Part shown: positions 11,132-22,580 of the stretch, piece by piece
Numbering within the stretch: the stretch's first letter is position 1
How the letters are laid out: each line of letters opens with the position of its first letter
Source of the DNA: Thinopyrum elongatum
Lineage: Eukaryota > Streptophyta > Magnoliopsida > Poales > Poaceae
Length of the DNA stretch: 64,000 nucleotides
Assembly (NCBI GenBank): GCA_011799875.1
Contig: CM022301.1
Location: 87,687,667 to 87,751,666 of the forward strand
Direction: 5' to 3'
Notes under the pieces: generated by a model
Databases searched by the model: none
What the model saw: the letters and a program-made list of their open reading frames with translations, nothing else
What the model was told of the DNA's origin: nothing
Program-made: the position numbers and the translations under genes

Positions 11132-11425
11132 CTAATCCTTTGGATCTTTGGTATCCTTCAAATCTTCGCTATCCTTCATGTCTTCGATACACTTCGAATC
11201 CTTATGGGAATTCTATAAATTATATGTCCCTTGCTTGAAGCATAACGACTTACTTCAATTTTGACCCTATCCCCATCAGTATTCGTACATAACTAGACCG
11301 TATCTTTCCTGAAATATAGCCTAGGATGATGGTGTCACTCTCTAGCCGAACGCTGTACATTCCTTTGGGTAGGGCTTCCGTAACTAAACCTTTGAAAATT
11401 GCTTTTGCTTCTCTCAGGTTCCGTG
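11132..11425 (-). pseudogene. infA: Decayed plastid infA copy
   Basis: The - strand encodes the S1-like OB fold of translation initiation factor IF1: [36 protein letters not shown]. After a one-base loss in the G run, the frame shifts and the rest ([15 protein letters not shown].. and an Asp/Lys-rich tail ..KDTKDPKD) continues in other frames to TAG at 11,132-11,134. The start codon region is at the insertion edge and is not resolved. Confidence 0.85.
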
Positions 11426-12650
11426 TAGTGTGTTACACTTTCCAAATTTTGCTAGTATGATAGTGTGGCTTCAAAAGGCCAGACCAGCCTGCAAAAGACC
11501 AAGTGGATGATATGGATTATGAATGAGCTATCTAAGGATGCCAGACATTTCCATCACCCATGTCATTGTTAGTGTAAACATAAACATAAATTTTGCACAA
11601 CTGGTCGAATTAGGCAGTGAAAGTGCAACAGACATAGTCGATTAAGAAGAAATTAGGGGAAGTAAATGGCAAACGTAAAAACATGACGTAAAGTATACAT
11701 ATCGACATATTTTATGTGGTTTTATGGTGACTAGTAATCATGTGCATGCAATGCACGTCGATATTAGACAAGATATTAATTGCATTTCCCATTAGTATTA
11801 GGCAGGCATTGGTACAATGAGGTGCTATACAAACGGTTTTTAACCCCTTTCCGCGACGGCATTTGGAACCGTCGCCAAGTGAGTGACTGCAATAGGGGGG
11901 TCCTTCCCACACGACCCAAAAAACGTCAGGGATAGGGAGCCATGATGCATAAAGTTATCCATATAAAACTGTTTCTGATATCTCGAATATCCCAAAGGCT
12001 CCATCCTTGCAAATCGTTTGTGCTCGCATTGCCATCGCAGTCGGTATTCTGTGGTGCTACGTTTACGATGCGCGGCCCATCACAAACGGTTCATGATTAT
12101 AGAATGTGTATGATAAGCAGACAATCACACACATTCACTTTTCCCGAACCGTATGCGATAACTAATTAAGAAGATTAGCTAATTGTCGTACGAGTGTCGG
12201 ATAGGATTATGAAACGTCGGACTATCGTAACATCATCGTACATGACAACTATCGCACACACTATTCTCTGGTCCAACATTTACGATGCGTACCACATCAG
12301 AAACAGTTCATGGTTGCAAATCATGTACGATAAGGCAACTATCACAAACGTTTAGTTTGCCCGCACCGTTTGTGATATTGTCTGACATCGCACACGCTTT
12401 GCAAACGACAACTATGTGCATGCTTGCACAAGTTTCCTCTCTGTGAACCGTGTCGGATTATGGTGTATATCACAAACGTTTGTGTTTTACCGATCATGTC
12501 CGCCGTAACGACCTGCAGAGCGTAATTTCACCGTAATTTAATTGCTGCTATTTCAAATTGTACCGGTTTTGAATTTGAAAGTATGCTATAGCTTTATTCA
12601 TATCCATCAGATTCAAACAACCAATGCATTATTCGATTCATAGGTACATA
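11426..12650. other. Non-coding, with CACTA-like subterminal motifs
   Basis: From about 11,830 to 12,500 the motif CACAAACG(G)TT and its complement AACCGT(G/T)TG.GAT recur in both orientations (for example about 11,830, 12,082, 12,341 and 12,474). Motif-dense regions of this kind are typical of CACTA subterminal arms in grasses; related motifs recur at 15,790-15,930 and 27,805-27,880. Nothing coding is visible. No terminus was located here. Confidence 0.4.
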
Positions 12651-12707
12651 TGTTCAAGAATTACATAAGCACCAAATAAAGAATGATGAACCACAGTTGT
12701 ATACTTG

Positions 12708-15485
12708 TACTATTAAATACGGTAAAGAAAGAGGCGATTCTGGTTGCTGAACAAGGTGAAGCGGAATGCCCATATTGTGCCCTCCTCCATGTAGAGGCAC
12801 GTATGACTCTAGTCCAACCCCTTGTGATGGACGACCACCCATCCTTCATTGTCTTCATGAAAACATCTAGATAATCATTGTGTTCTGGTAGAAATACTTT
12901 AACCTTTGCATGCCCACCAATCATGTAGTTTGAAAGGTAATATTGAGTAAATTGCTTTGGGAACCACTGCAAAGGAAAAAGATTCAGATATTGTCATCTA
13001 ACACAACTCATTATGGGAAGTAAAAAGAAGGCTGCAGAGTTCTTACTTACCATCCTGCAGTTCGCTGTTGTCTTGGATAAAGTTTAAACAAATAGTTTAA
13101 TTACCATCTTTTGACCCATTTTATAACAATCTTTATCAGCTTCCTCACTTGATGTTGGTTCATCAATATCTCATTGCCCCATACGCAGAAAGGGTCAAAG
13201 CGCGGATCTTTACCAATGACATATGTACCTAAAAGCACCAAGTTAATATTAGAAGCTAAACAACAATTGCACAATGATGTAGTACAACACTCTTTTATAA
13301 TATCTTATAACATCCAATGTACTCACATATTAGATGAATTAACATCTTATATTATGGGCCGGAGGGAGTTTATTGCATTTTTACAAATTCTCGGCTGATT
13401 AACTGCTGCTGTATCCATGGATTAGAGTTAGTTTGAGCTAGTTTGGGCTCAAATAGCCCTAAAGTATATCCAAACACGAGGGCTAGTTTGAGCTAGTTGC
13501 ATCTAGCCCACCCAAAAAAACTATCCCACCCAAGAGGTGCTAATTGGAGCTAGTTCTCCTAATGCATTTATTATCAATCTAACCCTGTCATCCAAACACC
13601 TCTTTGGCTAGAGCTAGTTCAAGGTTAGTCATGAGCTAGAAACTAACTCTAACCTCTAGCTAAGTTAGAGTATCCAAACAGGGCTGTGTTGTTGTTGTTG
13701 TTGTTGTTGTTGCTGCTGCTGCTCTTCTACGTATATCTAGACATCATCAGAACATTAAGGTAACAGTCTTCCTTGTTGCTATGTAGCCTAGGGTTGCATA
13801 TTTAGACATTCAGTACAGTGCATGTTGCTATGTAGCCTCAGATATATTACATATGGCCCTAGTTAACCTAACGATAACTGGGTTACAGATATATTCAGTT
13901 AAAAGTTCGATTCACCGATTAGTCCCTTATCAGCCCTCGGCCTATATGGTACCAGCTACCGATATCCTGAACAGTGAGTATATATAAGCCATGGGATGAA
14001 ACTAACCTCGATGGAAAACAACAGTCGTTCCCAAAATTGTCATGTGTAAGTACATATGAGGCATGTTAAGCACAACAGGCTAAACATCAACCAAATATAT
14101 CCATGGCAGACAAAATAATCTCCAAAAGATAGCTTCAGTGTGCAGCTTTAAGCACGCTAGTAAAGCAAAACAAGTGGAAAGGTGTGTTAACTACAACAGG
14201 CCTAACATTTAACAACAAGCAAACATAGTCATTCAAACTGGTATTGCGCCGGTCTAAGTACACTGGTTATTGTTAAATAAAAATGGAAAGGCGTGTTAAC
14301 TACAAGATGCAGCAACGAAATGTAGTCATTCATAGTGGTATTGTTGAAACAGGTATTGATGAAATTGAACTGCATAGTTCATACTTGCACATATAGAACA
14401 TCACGTTGTGAATAACTGGAATAAACAAGGCATACTACGAACAACCAAAGATAGCATTTGAAACTGGACATATGCTAACTACAAACAACTGAACAATCAA
14501 AAAACTTTAAAAGAGGCATATGCTAGCTATAACAGGCTTAACAACAAGCAAATATATGGATTCCTATCAGTATGTTTAAAACTGGATTGATGAAAATGTA
14601 CTGCACAGTAAATAGTTGCACATATAGAGCATCACATTGTGAACAACTGAAATAAACAAGGCATACTGCAAACAACCAAATATAGCAATTAAAACAGGAC
14701 ATATTCTCACTACACTACAAAAGGGACTCAACAAAACAAATCATGGGTTCCCCCTGTGAAGAGGCACGACAAAACAAATCATGGGTTTCCTCACTTGTCA
14801 CAGATGGGCTCGTTCCCGTGGGAAGAGCACGGACCCTGGATGCGCTCCATGTTGTCGTAGATGGGCTCCTTCCTTTTGGAAGAGCACGGCTGTAGGGTGC
14901 CCTCCCTGATGTCGCAGACAGGCTCTTTCCCCTTGGAAGAGCAGATGGGCTCTTTCCCCTTGGAAGAGCCAGAGAGGGTGCCCTCCTCGTGGTCGCCGTC
15001 GATGAGGTCTGACTTCGAAGCTGTGGATCCTAAGCCAGCGTTGAAGAACGTGTCCTTCAAAAATGACAAAAGGGGCTCGATGGCTATGTAGGATGGTAAA
15101 TTCTTGACAGCGAGCCAGAGGAGATCAACGGCGGGGCCATGGATGAGATCGATGGCGGTTGAACCCGAGGGGTTGGGGTGGGCCACTTAACCTGAGACAT
15201 AGCCCGTGTCAGGCCGTCGCTGTTGATGACCTCGATGTCATAGCCGGCATCCGTGACATACCCGCATAATCTAGCTCGCTGATTGAGTGCCTGCGGCCAG
15301 TAATGGTCGTCAGCTTCCTCGGCGGCCACCTCGGCGACGTCGGGCGAAGAGGCCGCGATACACCTCTTTTGGGCCAGTCGCTCCTCGAGCTCCATGGGAA
15401 GTGTAGCCGGGCTTAAGCTGCGATGCTCTAGAGTGGGGGATGGGGATGGGGATCTACGGGAAAGGGGGCGTTTGGCAGGCATCAT
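12708..15485 (-). CDS. B3-domain gene with peptide-repeat exon, probably decayed
   Basis: The first exon runs from ATG at 15,485 with a plant-like 5' leader upstream (AAACCCTAG at about 15,590). It encodes a basic Ser/Arg start (MMPAKRPLSRRSPSPSPT), an acidic middle and, after a +1 frame change near 15,185, SYIAIEPLLSFLKDTFFNAG plus about four repeats of CSSKGKEPI ending near 14,797 at a GTGAGG donor. A middle exon near 13,210-13,050 encodes IGKDPRFDPFCVWGNEIL. The final exon starts at about 12,968 after TTTGCAG and encodes a B3-like domain: FPKQFTQYYLSNYMIGGHAK, then VKVFLP, then a DGWSSITRGW strand pair. A one-base frameshift follows, after which YMEEGTIWAFRFTLF completes the fold, ending at TAA about 12,708. 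The two frame changes suggest a pseudogene. The B3 role would be DNA binding in the nucleus. Confidence 0.55.
13405..13690. mobile_element. MITE-like inverted-repeat element
   Basis: The left end 'gtatccatggattagagtta' and the right end 'taagttagagtatccaaaca' are imperfect inverted repeats. The inside is rich in AGCTAGTT/AACTAGCT palindromes, and there are internal 'atccaaacac' motifs on both arms. It is directly followed by a (TTG)n-(CTG)n microsatellite (13,686-13,722), and 'ctgctg' is also present at the left edge. It probably lies in an intron of the - strand B3 gene. Confidence 0.5.
14290..14760 (-). repeat. Two-copy ~231 bp intronic tandem duplication
   Basis: 'gcacatatagaacatcac' (14,387) recurs as 'gcacatatagagcatcac' (14,618), each followed by 'ataaacaaggcatact' and 'aacaaccaa(a)atatagca'. 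It lies between the peptide-repeat exon and the B3 exon of the - strand gene. Confidence 0.75.
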
Positions 15486-15615
15486 CTAAGAAACTCAGGG
15501 CGGCCTGGGTATGGAGATCGGTGGGTAAGCTGCACGGGCAAACCGGTAGATGTTGACAATGGAGGCCTTGCGGCAGCGGCGACCTTGCTAGGGTTTCGAG
15601 CGAGGGAGGGGTTGT

Positions 15616-15646
15616 GGTGGGGTGTGTGTGTGTGTGTGTGCGCGTG
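15616..15646. repeat. (GT)n microsatellite in the 5' region of the - strand B3 gene
   Basis: An alternating GT/GC run, 'gtgtgtgtgtgtgtgtgtgc', sits about 130 bp upstream of the proposed start at 15,485. A second shorter run is at about 15,670-15,682. Confidence 0.85.
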
Positions 15647-15786
15647 CGCATGCCCGAGGAGGTTTTGGGGTGTGTGTGTGTAGGGGGGTGTGTTTGAGGA
15701 AATGACGCGGCTACTGAAAATTTTACTACTTGGGAGTCAAATGCGGGAGTGAAATGTCGGGGCTATTGAAAATTTGGATGATGGTG

Positions 15787-15990
15787 CATCGCACACGGTC
15801 CAGAAATAACAACCGTGTGTTATGAAACAGAAAAACCCTCAAGCTGGGCAGATATTTTCGAGGGATGCAGGCAGGAGCGGGAACAACAAACATCACACAC
15901 GGTTGAAACATAATAACCGTGTGTTATCAAACAAAAAAAACCTGTAGGCGGGTAGATATTTTTGAGAGGGGAAGCCTCATGGAGCCCAAT
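15787..15990. repeat. Two ~104 bp repeats with ACACGGTT...AACCGTGTGT palindromes
   Basis: Each copy has 'catc(g/a)cacacggt', then 'taacaaccgtgtgttat' or 'taataaccgtgtgttat' about 10 bp later, then an A-rich run and 'gggcagatattttcgag' or 'gggtagatatttttgag'. The head-to-head motif can fold on itself. This is the style of CACTA subterminal repeats. Confidence 0.7.
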
Positions 15991-16337
15991 GTACTCTGCT
16001 GATGTGCGTGATAGGGGCACCGGCGTGGCACATGGTTAGTGTGAGTGAACCATGTCGGTTGCGTCATCCGACTTGTCTAATGTTCATAAATTTGGCGAAA
16101 ATGACTCGGGAAAGGGTCAGAACACAAACACACTTGCATGTGGACCAAATATATGTATGAAAAGGGTGGTTTGATGTTCAAATACCAAATGCAACTTTGA
16201 TGTGGCACCTATCTCGCAAAGCGCACGGTATTGCTTGCCCCCCTCGTGTCGGCAGGAGGGGAATCCTAAGCTATGAACGCATGCCCGCCCCCACGGAGGT
16301 TCACCTAGCAAAGTGAGAAGTAGCAGTCACCCCCCCC

Positions 16338-16402
16338 CATCACACACACACACACACACACACATGCACACACGCATGCACACGCGCGCGCACACACACA
16401 CA
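16338..16402. repeat. (CA)n microsatellite
   Basis: A CA-dinucleotide run with CG interruptions, within the first interval of the ~350 bp tandem array. Confidence 0.9.
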
Positions 16403-17123
16403 CTTTCAGTCGGTGGGAGAGGGCATCTCACCAAGATGTATTATAAAACGGACCAAGAATAATCCACCTTGGTCGTACAACCTCTCTCTTGTTGCTGGTC
16501 AAAGTGATGGCCGTCCATGCGACCCCAGAGATGGGCTAGCTCACCAATAATCACGCAAGTAGCTAGTCCCTGAAGACAACCACTGCTTGCGTGTGGCCCA
16601 AACATATGTATGGAGAGGTGTTGATGTTTGAATACACAATGGGACAACTTTGATGTGGCACCGTGCTTTCGAACCAGAAATCCCCACACGGAGTGAGGGT
16701 TAGTTGACGATGCATATGTATGTCACACCACACTACGAGCTAATGACGGGGATTCATGCATGCATGCATAGTATGCGCTCAAACTTAATTAGGTCTGAAT
16801 ATCACCATGACCTATACTATGATAACATGAACCAAAGGAAGAATCCGCCATGGTAACCTATCTTGTTGTCGGTCAAAGTAATCATGGATGTCCACGCGGG
16901 CCCACGAATATATAGGCTTGTCGCCGATAACCACGCGAGGGAGTGTACCGTTCGAAGACAACCACTACATGCATATGTAGGGAGGTGATGCGTGCATGCA
17001 TGTTTGAATACCATTCACAACATTGATGTGGCGCGTGTGTCAAAAATCATACAGTCCCCACACAGAGCGAGCTCGGTTCATGATGTGTCGTGGTACTGGC
17101 CAATTTGACTCGATGGGAGGGAT

Positions 17124-18741
17124 TGAAGGAAATATGCCCTAGAGGCAATAATAAAGTTGTTATTTTATATTTCCTTATTCATGATAAAGGTTTATTATTC
17201 ATGCTAGAATTGTATTGATCAGAAACTTAAATACATGTGTGAATACATAAACAAATACCGTGTCCCTAGTAAGCCTCTACTAGACCAGCTCGTTGATCAA
17301 AGATGGTTAAGGTTTCTTAACCATAGACATGTGTTGTCATTTGATAACGGGATCACATCATTAGGAGAATGATGTGATGGACAAGACCCATCCGTTAGCT
17401 TAGCATATTGATCGTTAAGTTTATTGCTATTGCTTTCTTGATGACAAATACATATTCCTTCGACTATGAGATTATGCAACTCCCGGATACCGGAGAATAC
17501 CTTGTGTGCTATCAAACGTCACAACATAACTGGGTGATCATAAAGATGCTCTACAGGTATCTCCGAAGGTGTTTGTTGAGTTGGCATAGATCGATATTAG
17601 GATTTGTCACTCCGAGTATCGAAGAGGTATCTCTGGGCCCTCTCGGTAATACACATCATAAGAAGCCTTGCATGAAAAGTGACTAAGGAGTTAGTTGCAA
17701 GATGATGTATTACGGAACGAGTAAAGAGACTTGCCGGTAATGATATTGAACTAGGTATGAAGATACCGACGATCGAATCTCAGGCAAGTAACATACCGAT
17801 GGACAAAGGGAATTACGTATGTTGTCATAACGGTTCGACCGATAAAGATCGTCATAGAATATGTAGGAGCGAATATGGGCATCCAGCTTTCGCTATTGGT
17901 TATTGACCGGAGAAGTGTCTCGGTCATGTCTACTTAGTTCTCGAACTCGTAGGGTCCGCACGCTTAACGTTCGTTGATGATATAGTGTTATATGAGTTAT
18001 ATGATTTGGTGACCGAATGTTGTTCTAAGTCTTGGATGAGATCATGGACATGACGAGGAGCTCCGGAATGGTCCGGAGGTAAAGATTGATATATAGGACG
18101 ATGGTATTCGGACACCGGAAGTGTTTCGGAGTGTACCGGGTAGTCATTGGAATACCCAAGGGGGTACCGGACACCCTCGGGAGGGTAAGGGGCCTATTGG
18201 GCCATTAGAGGGGAGCACACCAGCCCACAAGGGGCTGGCGCGCCCCCTATGGCAGCCGGCCAAGTGGGAGAAGGGAAAAGGGGGGGGGGGGATTCGGCCT
18301 CCCCCTTCCTTCCCTCTCCCCCCTTTCCCTTTTCCCCTCCGGCAAATATGGAGGGGGGGGGGGGGCCAATGGCAGGAGCCCAAGTAGGATTCGGCCCTAC
18401 TTGGGGTGCCCCTTGGCCTCTCCCCTCTACCCCCACCTATATATATGTGGGAGGGGGGCGCCACACATAACCACGACAATTGCTTAGCTGTGTGCAGCGC
18501 CCCCTCCACCGTTTACACCCTCGGTCATATTTTCGTAGTGCTTAGGCGAAGCCCTGCGGAGATAACTTCATCATCATCGTCACCACACCATCGTACTACC
18601 GGAACTCATCCACTACTTCGCCGTCTTGCTGGATCAAGAAGGCGAGGACGTCACCAAGCTGAACATGTGCTGAACGCGGAGTTGCCGTACGTTCGGTACT
18701 CGATCGGTTGGAGTGCGAAGAAGTTTGACTACATCAACCGC
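17124..18741 (+). repeat. 5' LTR of Copia A, 3'-truncated
   Basis: Aligns to 22,581-24,317 up to 'catcaaccgc'. TATA-like 'cctatatatatg' at about 18,436 precedes the 'gcgaagccctgcgg' block at about 18,547 found in all three Copia LTR pairs of the window. A poly-G tract of ten is present at 18,280-18,290. Confidence 0.9.
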
Positions 18742-19450
18742 AGATGTTATGAATGTATGGCAAGCTCGATTTGATGACTACTCAATAGTTCAGTGTGCCA
18801 TGCTTTACGGCTTAGAACCGGGACTTCAAAGACGCTTTGAACGTCATGGAGCCTATGAGATGTTCCAAGAGTTGAAGTTAATATTTCAAGCAAATGCCCG
18901 GGTTGAGAGACATGAAGTCTCCAACAAGTTCTATAGCTGCAAGATGGAGGAGAACAGTTCTGTCAGTGAACACATACTCAAAATGTCTAGGTATCATAAC
19001 CACTTGACTCAGCTGGGAGTTGATCTTCCAGTTGATAGTGTTATTGACAGAGTTCTTCAGTCACTGCCACCAAGCTACAAAGGCTTCGTGATGAACTATA
19101 ATATGCAAGGGATGAATAAAACTATTCCTGAGCTCTTCGCAATTCTTAAGTCCGCGGAGGTAGAAATCAAGAAGGAGCATCAAGTGTTGATGGTTAACAA
19201 GACCACTTGTTCCAAGAAAAAGGGCAAGGGAAAGAAAGGGAACTTCAAGAAGAATGGCAAGCAAGTTGCCACTCCCGGGAAGAAGCCCAAAGCTGGACCC
19301 AAGCCTAAAACTAAGTGCTTCTACTGCAAAGGAAATGGTCACTGGAAGCGGAGCTGCCCCAAATACTTGGCGGATAAGAAGGATGGCAAAGTGAACAAAG
19401 GTATATTTGATATACATGTTATTGATGTGTACCTTACTAAATGCTCGTAG
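18742..19450 (+). pseudogene. Copia A gag remnant (nucleocapsid)
   Basis: This is a UBN2/gag-type capsid region lacking its N-terminus. The frame starts within the truncated LTR junction, continues through KFYSCKMEENSSVSEHILKM and PPSYKGF, then a Lys-rich linker, and ends with a CCHC zinc knuckle (CFYCKGNGHWKRSC) at about 19,316-19,357. Gag packages element RNA into cytoplasmic particles. A one-base insertion near 19,438 relative to element B shifts the frame so that it ends at TAG 19,448-19,450 instead of continuing into pol. Confidence 0.88.
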
Positions 19451-22400
19451 TAGCGCCTGGGTATTTGATACTGTTTCGGTTGCTCATATTTGTAACTCGA
19501 AACAGGAGCTGTGGAATAAACGAAGATTGACTAAGGACGAGGTGACGATGCTCGTCGGGAATGGTTCCAAGGTCGATGTGATCGCCGTCGGCACGCTACC
19601 TCTACATCTACCTTTGGGATTAGTTTTAGACCTCAATAATTGTTATTTGGTGCCCGCGTTGAGCATGAACATTATATTTGGATCTTGTTTATTGGGAGAC
19701 GGTTATTCATTTAAATCGGAGAATAATGGTTGTTCTATTTATATGAGTAATATTTTTATGGTCATGCACCCTTGTTGAATGGTCTATTCTTGTTGAATAT
19801 CGATCGTAGTGATACACATATTCATAATATTGATGCCAAAAGATGCAAAGTTGATAATGATAGTGCAACATACTTGTGGCACTGCCGTTTAGGTCATATT
19901 GGTGTAAAGCGCATGAAGAAACTCCATACGGATGGACTTTTGGAATCACTTGATTATGAATCATTTGATACTTGCGAACCATGCCTCATGGGCAAGATGA
20001 CTAAAACTCTGTTCTTCGAAACAATGGAGCGAGCTAATGACTTATTGGAAATAATACATACCGATGTATGCGGTCCGATGAGTGTTGAAGCACGCGGCGG
20101 GTATCGTTATTTTCTGACCTTCATAGATGATTTGAGTAGGTATGGGTATATCTACTTGATGAAACACAAGTCTGAAACATTTGAAAAGTTCAAAGAATTT
20201 CAGAGTGAAGTAGAGAATCATTGTAACAAGAAAATAAAGTTTCTATGATCTGATCGCGGAGGCGAATATTTGAGTTACGAGTTTGGCATTCATTTAAAAC
20301 AATGTGGAATTATTTCACAACTCACGCCACGGTGAACACCACAGTGTAATGGTGTGTCCGAACATCGTAACCATACTTTATTAGATATTGTGTGATCTAT
20401 GATGTCCCTTACCGATTTACCACTATCGTTTTGGGGTTATGCATTAGAGACAGCCGCATTCACATTAAATAGGGCACCATCTAAATCCGTCGAGACGACA
20501 CCGTATGAACTATGGTTTGGCAAGAAACCTAAGCTATCGTTTCTTAAAGTTTGGGGTTGCGACACTTATGTCAAAAGGCTTCAACCTGATAAGCTCGAAC
20601 CCAAATCGGAGAAGTGCGTCTTCATAGGATACCCTAAGGAAACAATTGGGTACACCTTCTACCACAGATCCGAAGGCAAGATCTTTGTTGCTAAGAATGG
20701 ATCCTTTATAGAGAAGGAGTTTCTCTCGAGAGAAGTGAGTGCGAGGAAAGTAGATCTTGATGAGATAATTGTACCTTCTCTCGAATTGGAGAGTAGCACA
20801 TCACAGAAAACCGTTCCCGTGATGCCTACACCAACAAGAGAGGAAGCAAATGATAATGATCATGAAACTTCAGATCAAGTTACTACTGAACCTCGTAGGT
20901 CGACCAGAGCACGATCCGCACCAGAGTGGTACGGTAATCCTTTCCTGGAAGTCATGTTACTAGACCAAGGCGAACCTAAGAACTATGAAGAAGCTATGAT
21001 GAGCCCAGATTCCGATAAATGGCTTGAGGCCATGAAATCTGAGATAGGATCCATGTATGAGAACAAAGTATGGACTTTGGTGGACTTGCCCGATGATCGG
21101 CTAGCCATAGAAAATAAATGGATCTTCAAGAAGAAGACTGACGCTGATGGTAATGTTACTATCTACAAAGCTCAACTTGTTACGAAAGGTTTTTCGAAAA
21201 GTTCAAGGGGTTGACTACGATGAGACTTTCTCACCCGTAGTGATGCTTAAGTCTGTCCGAATCATGTTAGCAATTGCCGCATTTTATGATTATGAAATCT
21301 GGCAAATGGATGTCAAAACTGCATTCCTTAATGGATTTCTTAAAGAAGAATTGTATATGATGCAACCAGAAGGTTTTGTCAATCCTAAAGGTGCTAACAA
21401 AGTATGCAAGCTCCAGTGATCCATCTATGGACTGGTGCAAGCATCTCAGAGTTGGAATATACGCTTTGATGAGGTGATCAAAGCATATGGTTTTATACAG
21501 ACTTACAGTGAATCATGTATTTACAAGAAAGTGAGTGGGAGCTCTGTAGCATTTCTCATATTATATGTGGATGAAATATTGTTGATTGGACATGATATAA
21601 AATTTCTGGATAGCATAAAAGGATAATTGAATAAGAATTTTTCAATGAAAGGCCTCGGTGAAGCTGCTTATATATTGGGCATCAAGATCTATAGAGATAG
21701 ATCGAGACGCTTAATAGGACTTTCACAAAGCACATACCTTGATAAAATTTTGAAGAAGTTCAAAATGGATCAGTCAAAGAAAGGGTTCTTGCCTATGTTA
21801 CAAGGTATGAAGTTGAGTCAGACTCAAAGCCTGACCACTGCAGAAGATAGAGAGAAAATTAAAGTCATTCCCTATGCCTCAGCCATAGGTTCTATCATGT
21901 ATTCTATGTTATGTACCAGACCTAATGTGTGCCTTGGCATAAGTCTGGCAGGGTGGTACCAAAGTAATCCAGGAGTGGATCACTGGACAGCGGTCAAGAA
22001 TATCCTGAAGTACCTGAAAAGGACCAAGGATATATTTCTTGTTTATGGAGGTGAAGAAGAGCTCGTCGTAAATGGTTACGTAGATGCTAGCTTCGACACT
22101 GATCTGGATGACTCTAAGTCACAAACCGGATACGTATTTATATTGAATGGTGGAGCTGTCAGTTGGTGTAGTTCCAAGCAGAGCATCGTGGCGGGATCTA
22201 CGTGTGAAGCGGAGTACATAGCTGCTTCGGAAGCAGCACATGAAGGAGTCTGGATGAAGTAGTTCATACCCGATCTGGGTGTAATACCCAGTGCATCGGG
22301 TCCAATGAAAATCTTTTGTGACAACACTGGAGCAATTGCCTTTGCGAAGGAATCCAGGTTTCACAAGAGAACCAAACACATCAAGAGATGCTTCAACTCC

Positions 22401-22547
22401 ATCCATGAAAAGGTCAAGGATGGAGACATAGAGATTTGCAAAATACATACGGATCTGAATGTGGCAGACCCGTTGACTAAGCCTCTTCCGCGAGCAAAAC
22501 ATGATCAGCACCAAGACTCCATGGGTGTTAGATTCATTACAATGTAA
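19440..22547 (+). pseudogene. Copia A pol remnant: protease, integrase, RT, RNase H
   Basis: Domain order is that of Copia. Protease remnant (WVFDTVSVAHICN; the usual D-[ST]-G has Val for Gly), integrase zinc-binding HCRLGH at about 19,882 and catalytic core starting IHTDVCGP, reverse transcriptase from about 21,000, and RNase H with GYVDASFDTDLDDSKSQTGY near 22,075. Breaks: stop TGA 20,246-20,248 just before the integrase D-R-G-G-E motif, frameshift near 21,190, stops at 21,417-21,419, 21,624-21,626 and 22,260-22,262. The RT active-site motif is YVDE in place of YVDD. The ORF is therefore non-functional. Confidence 0.9.
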
Positions 22548-22580
22548 TCTAGATTATTGACTCTAGTGCAAGTGGGAGAC

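Larger units (their letters stand above)
10290..11425 (-). other. Nuclear insertion of plastid DNA (NUPT): rps11-rpl36-infA
   Basis: Three consecutive plastid ribosomal-cluster genes occur in plastid order on the - strand with their AT-rich spacers: infA (11,425-11,132), rpl36 (11,023-10,916) and rps11 (10,750-10,320). All carry frameshifts or stops, so this is an old nuclear copy. Borders are approximate. Confidence 0.9.

Noticed and set aside
10320..11425. Functional plastid-type ribosomal genes
   Set aside because: rps11, rpl36 and infA all have frameshifts or stops and sit in nuclear repeat DNA, so this is a decayed plastid insertion.
14713..14726. CACTACAAAAGGG at 14,713 as a CACTA terminus
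   Set aside because: No matching inverted end or subterminal similarity was found, and it lies within an intron tandem repeat edge of the B3 gene.
18121..18774. ORFs within the 5' LTR of Copia A (and equivalents at 23,576-24,422, 44,361-44,714 and 51,245-51,702)
   Set aside because: They lie wholly in LTR DNA, in the GC-rich U3/R region, and recur in all LTR copies as non-coding sequence.
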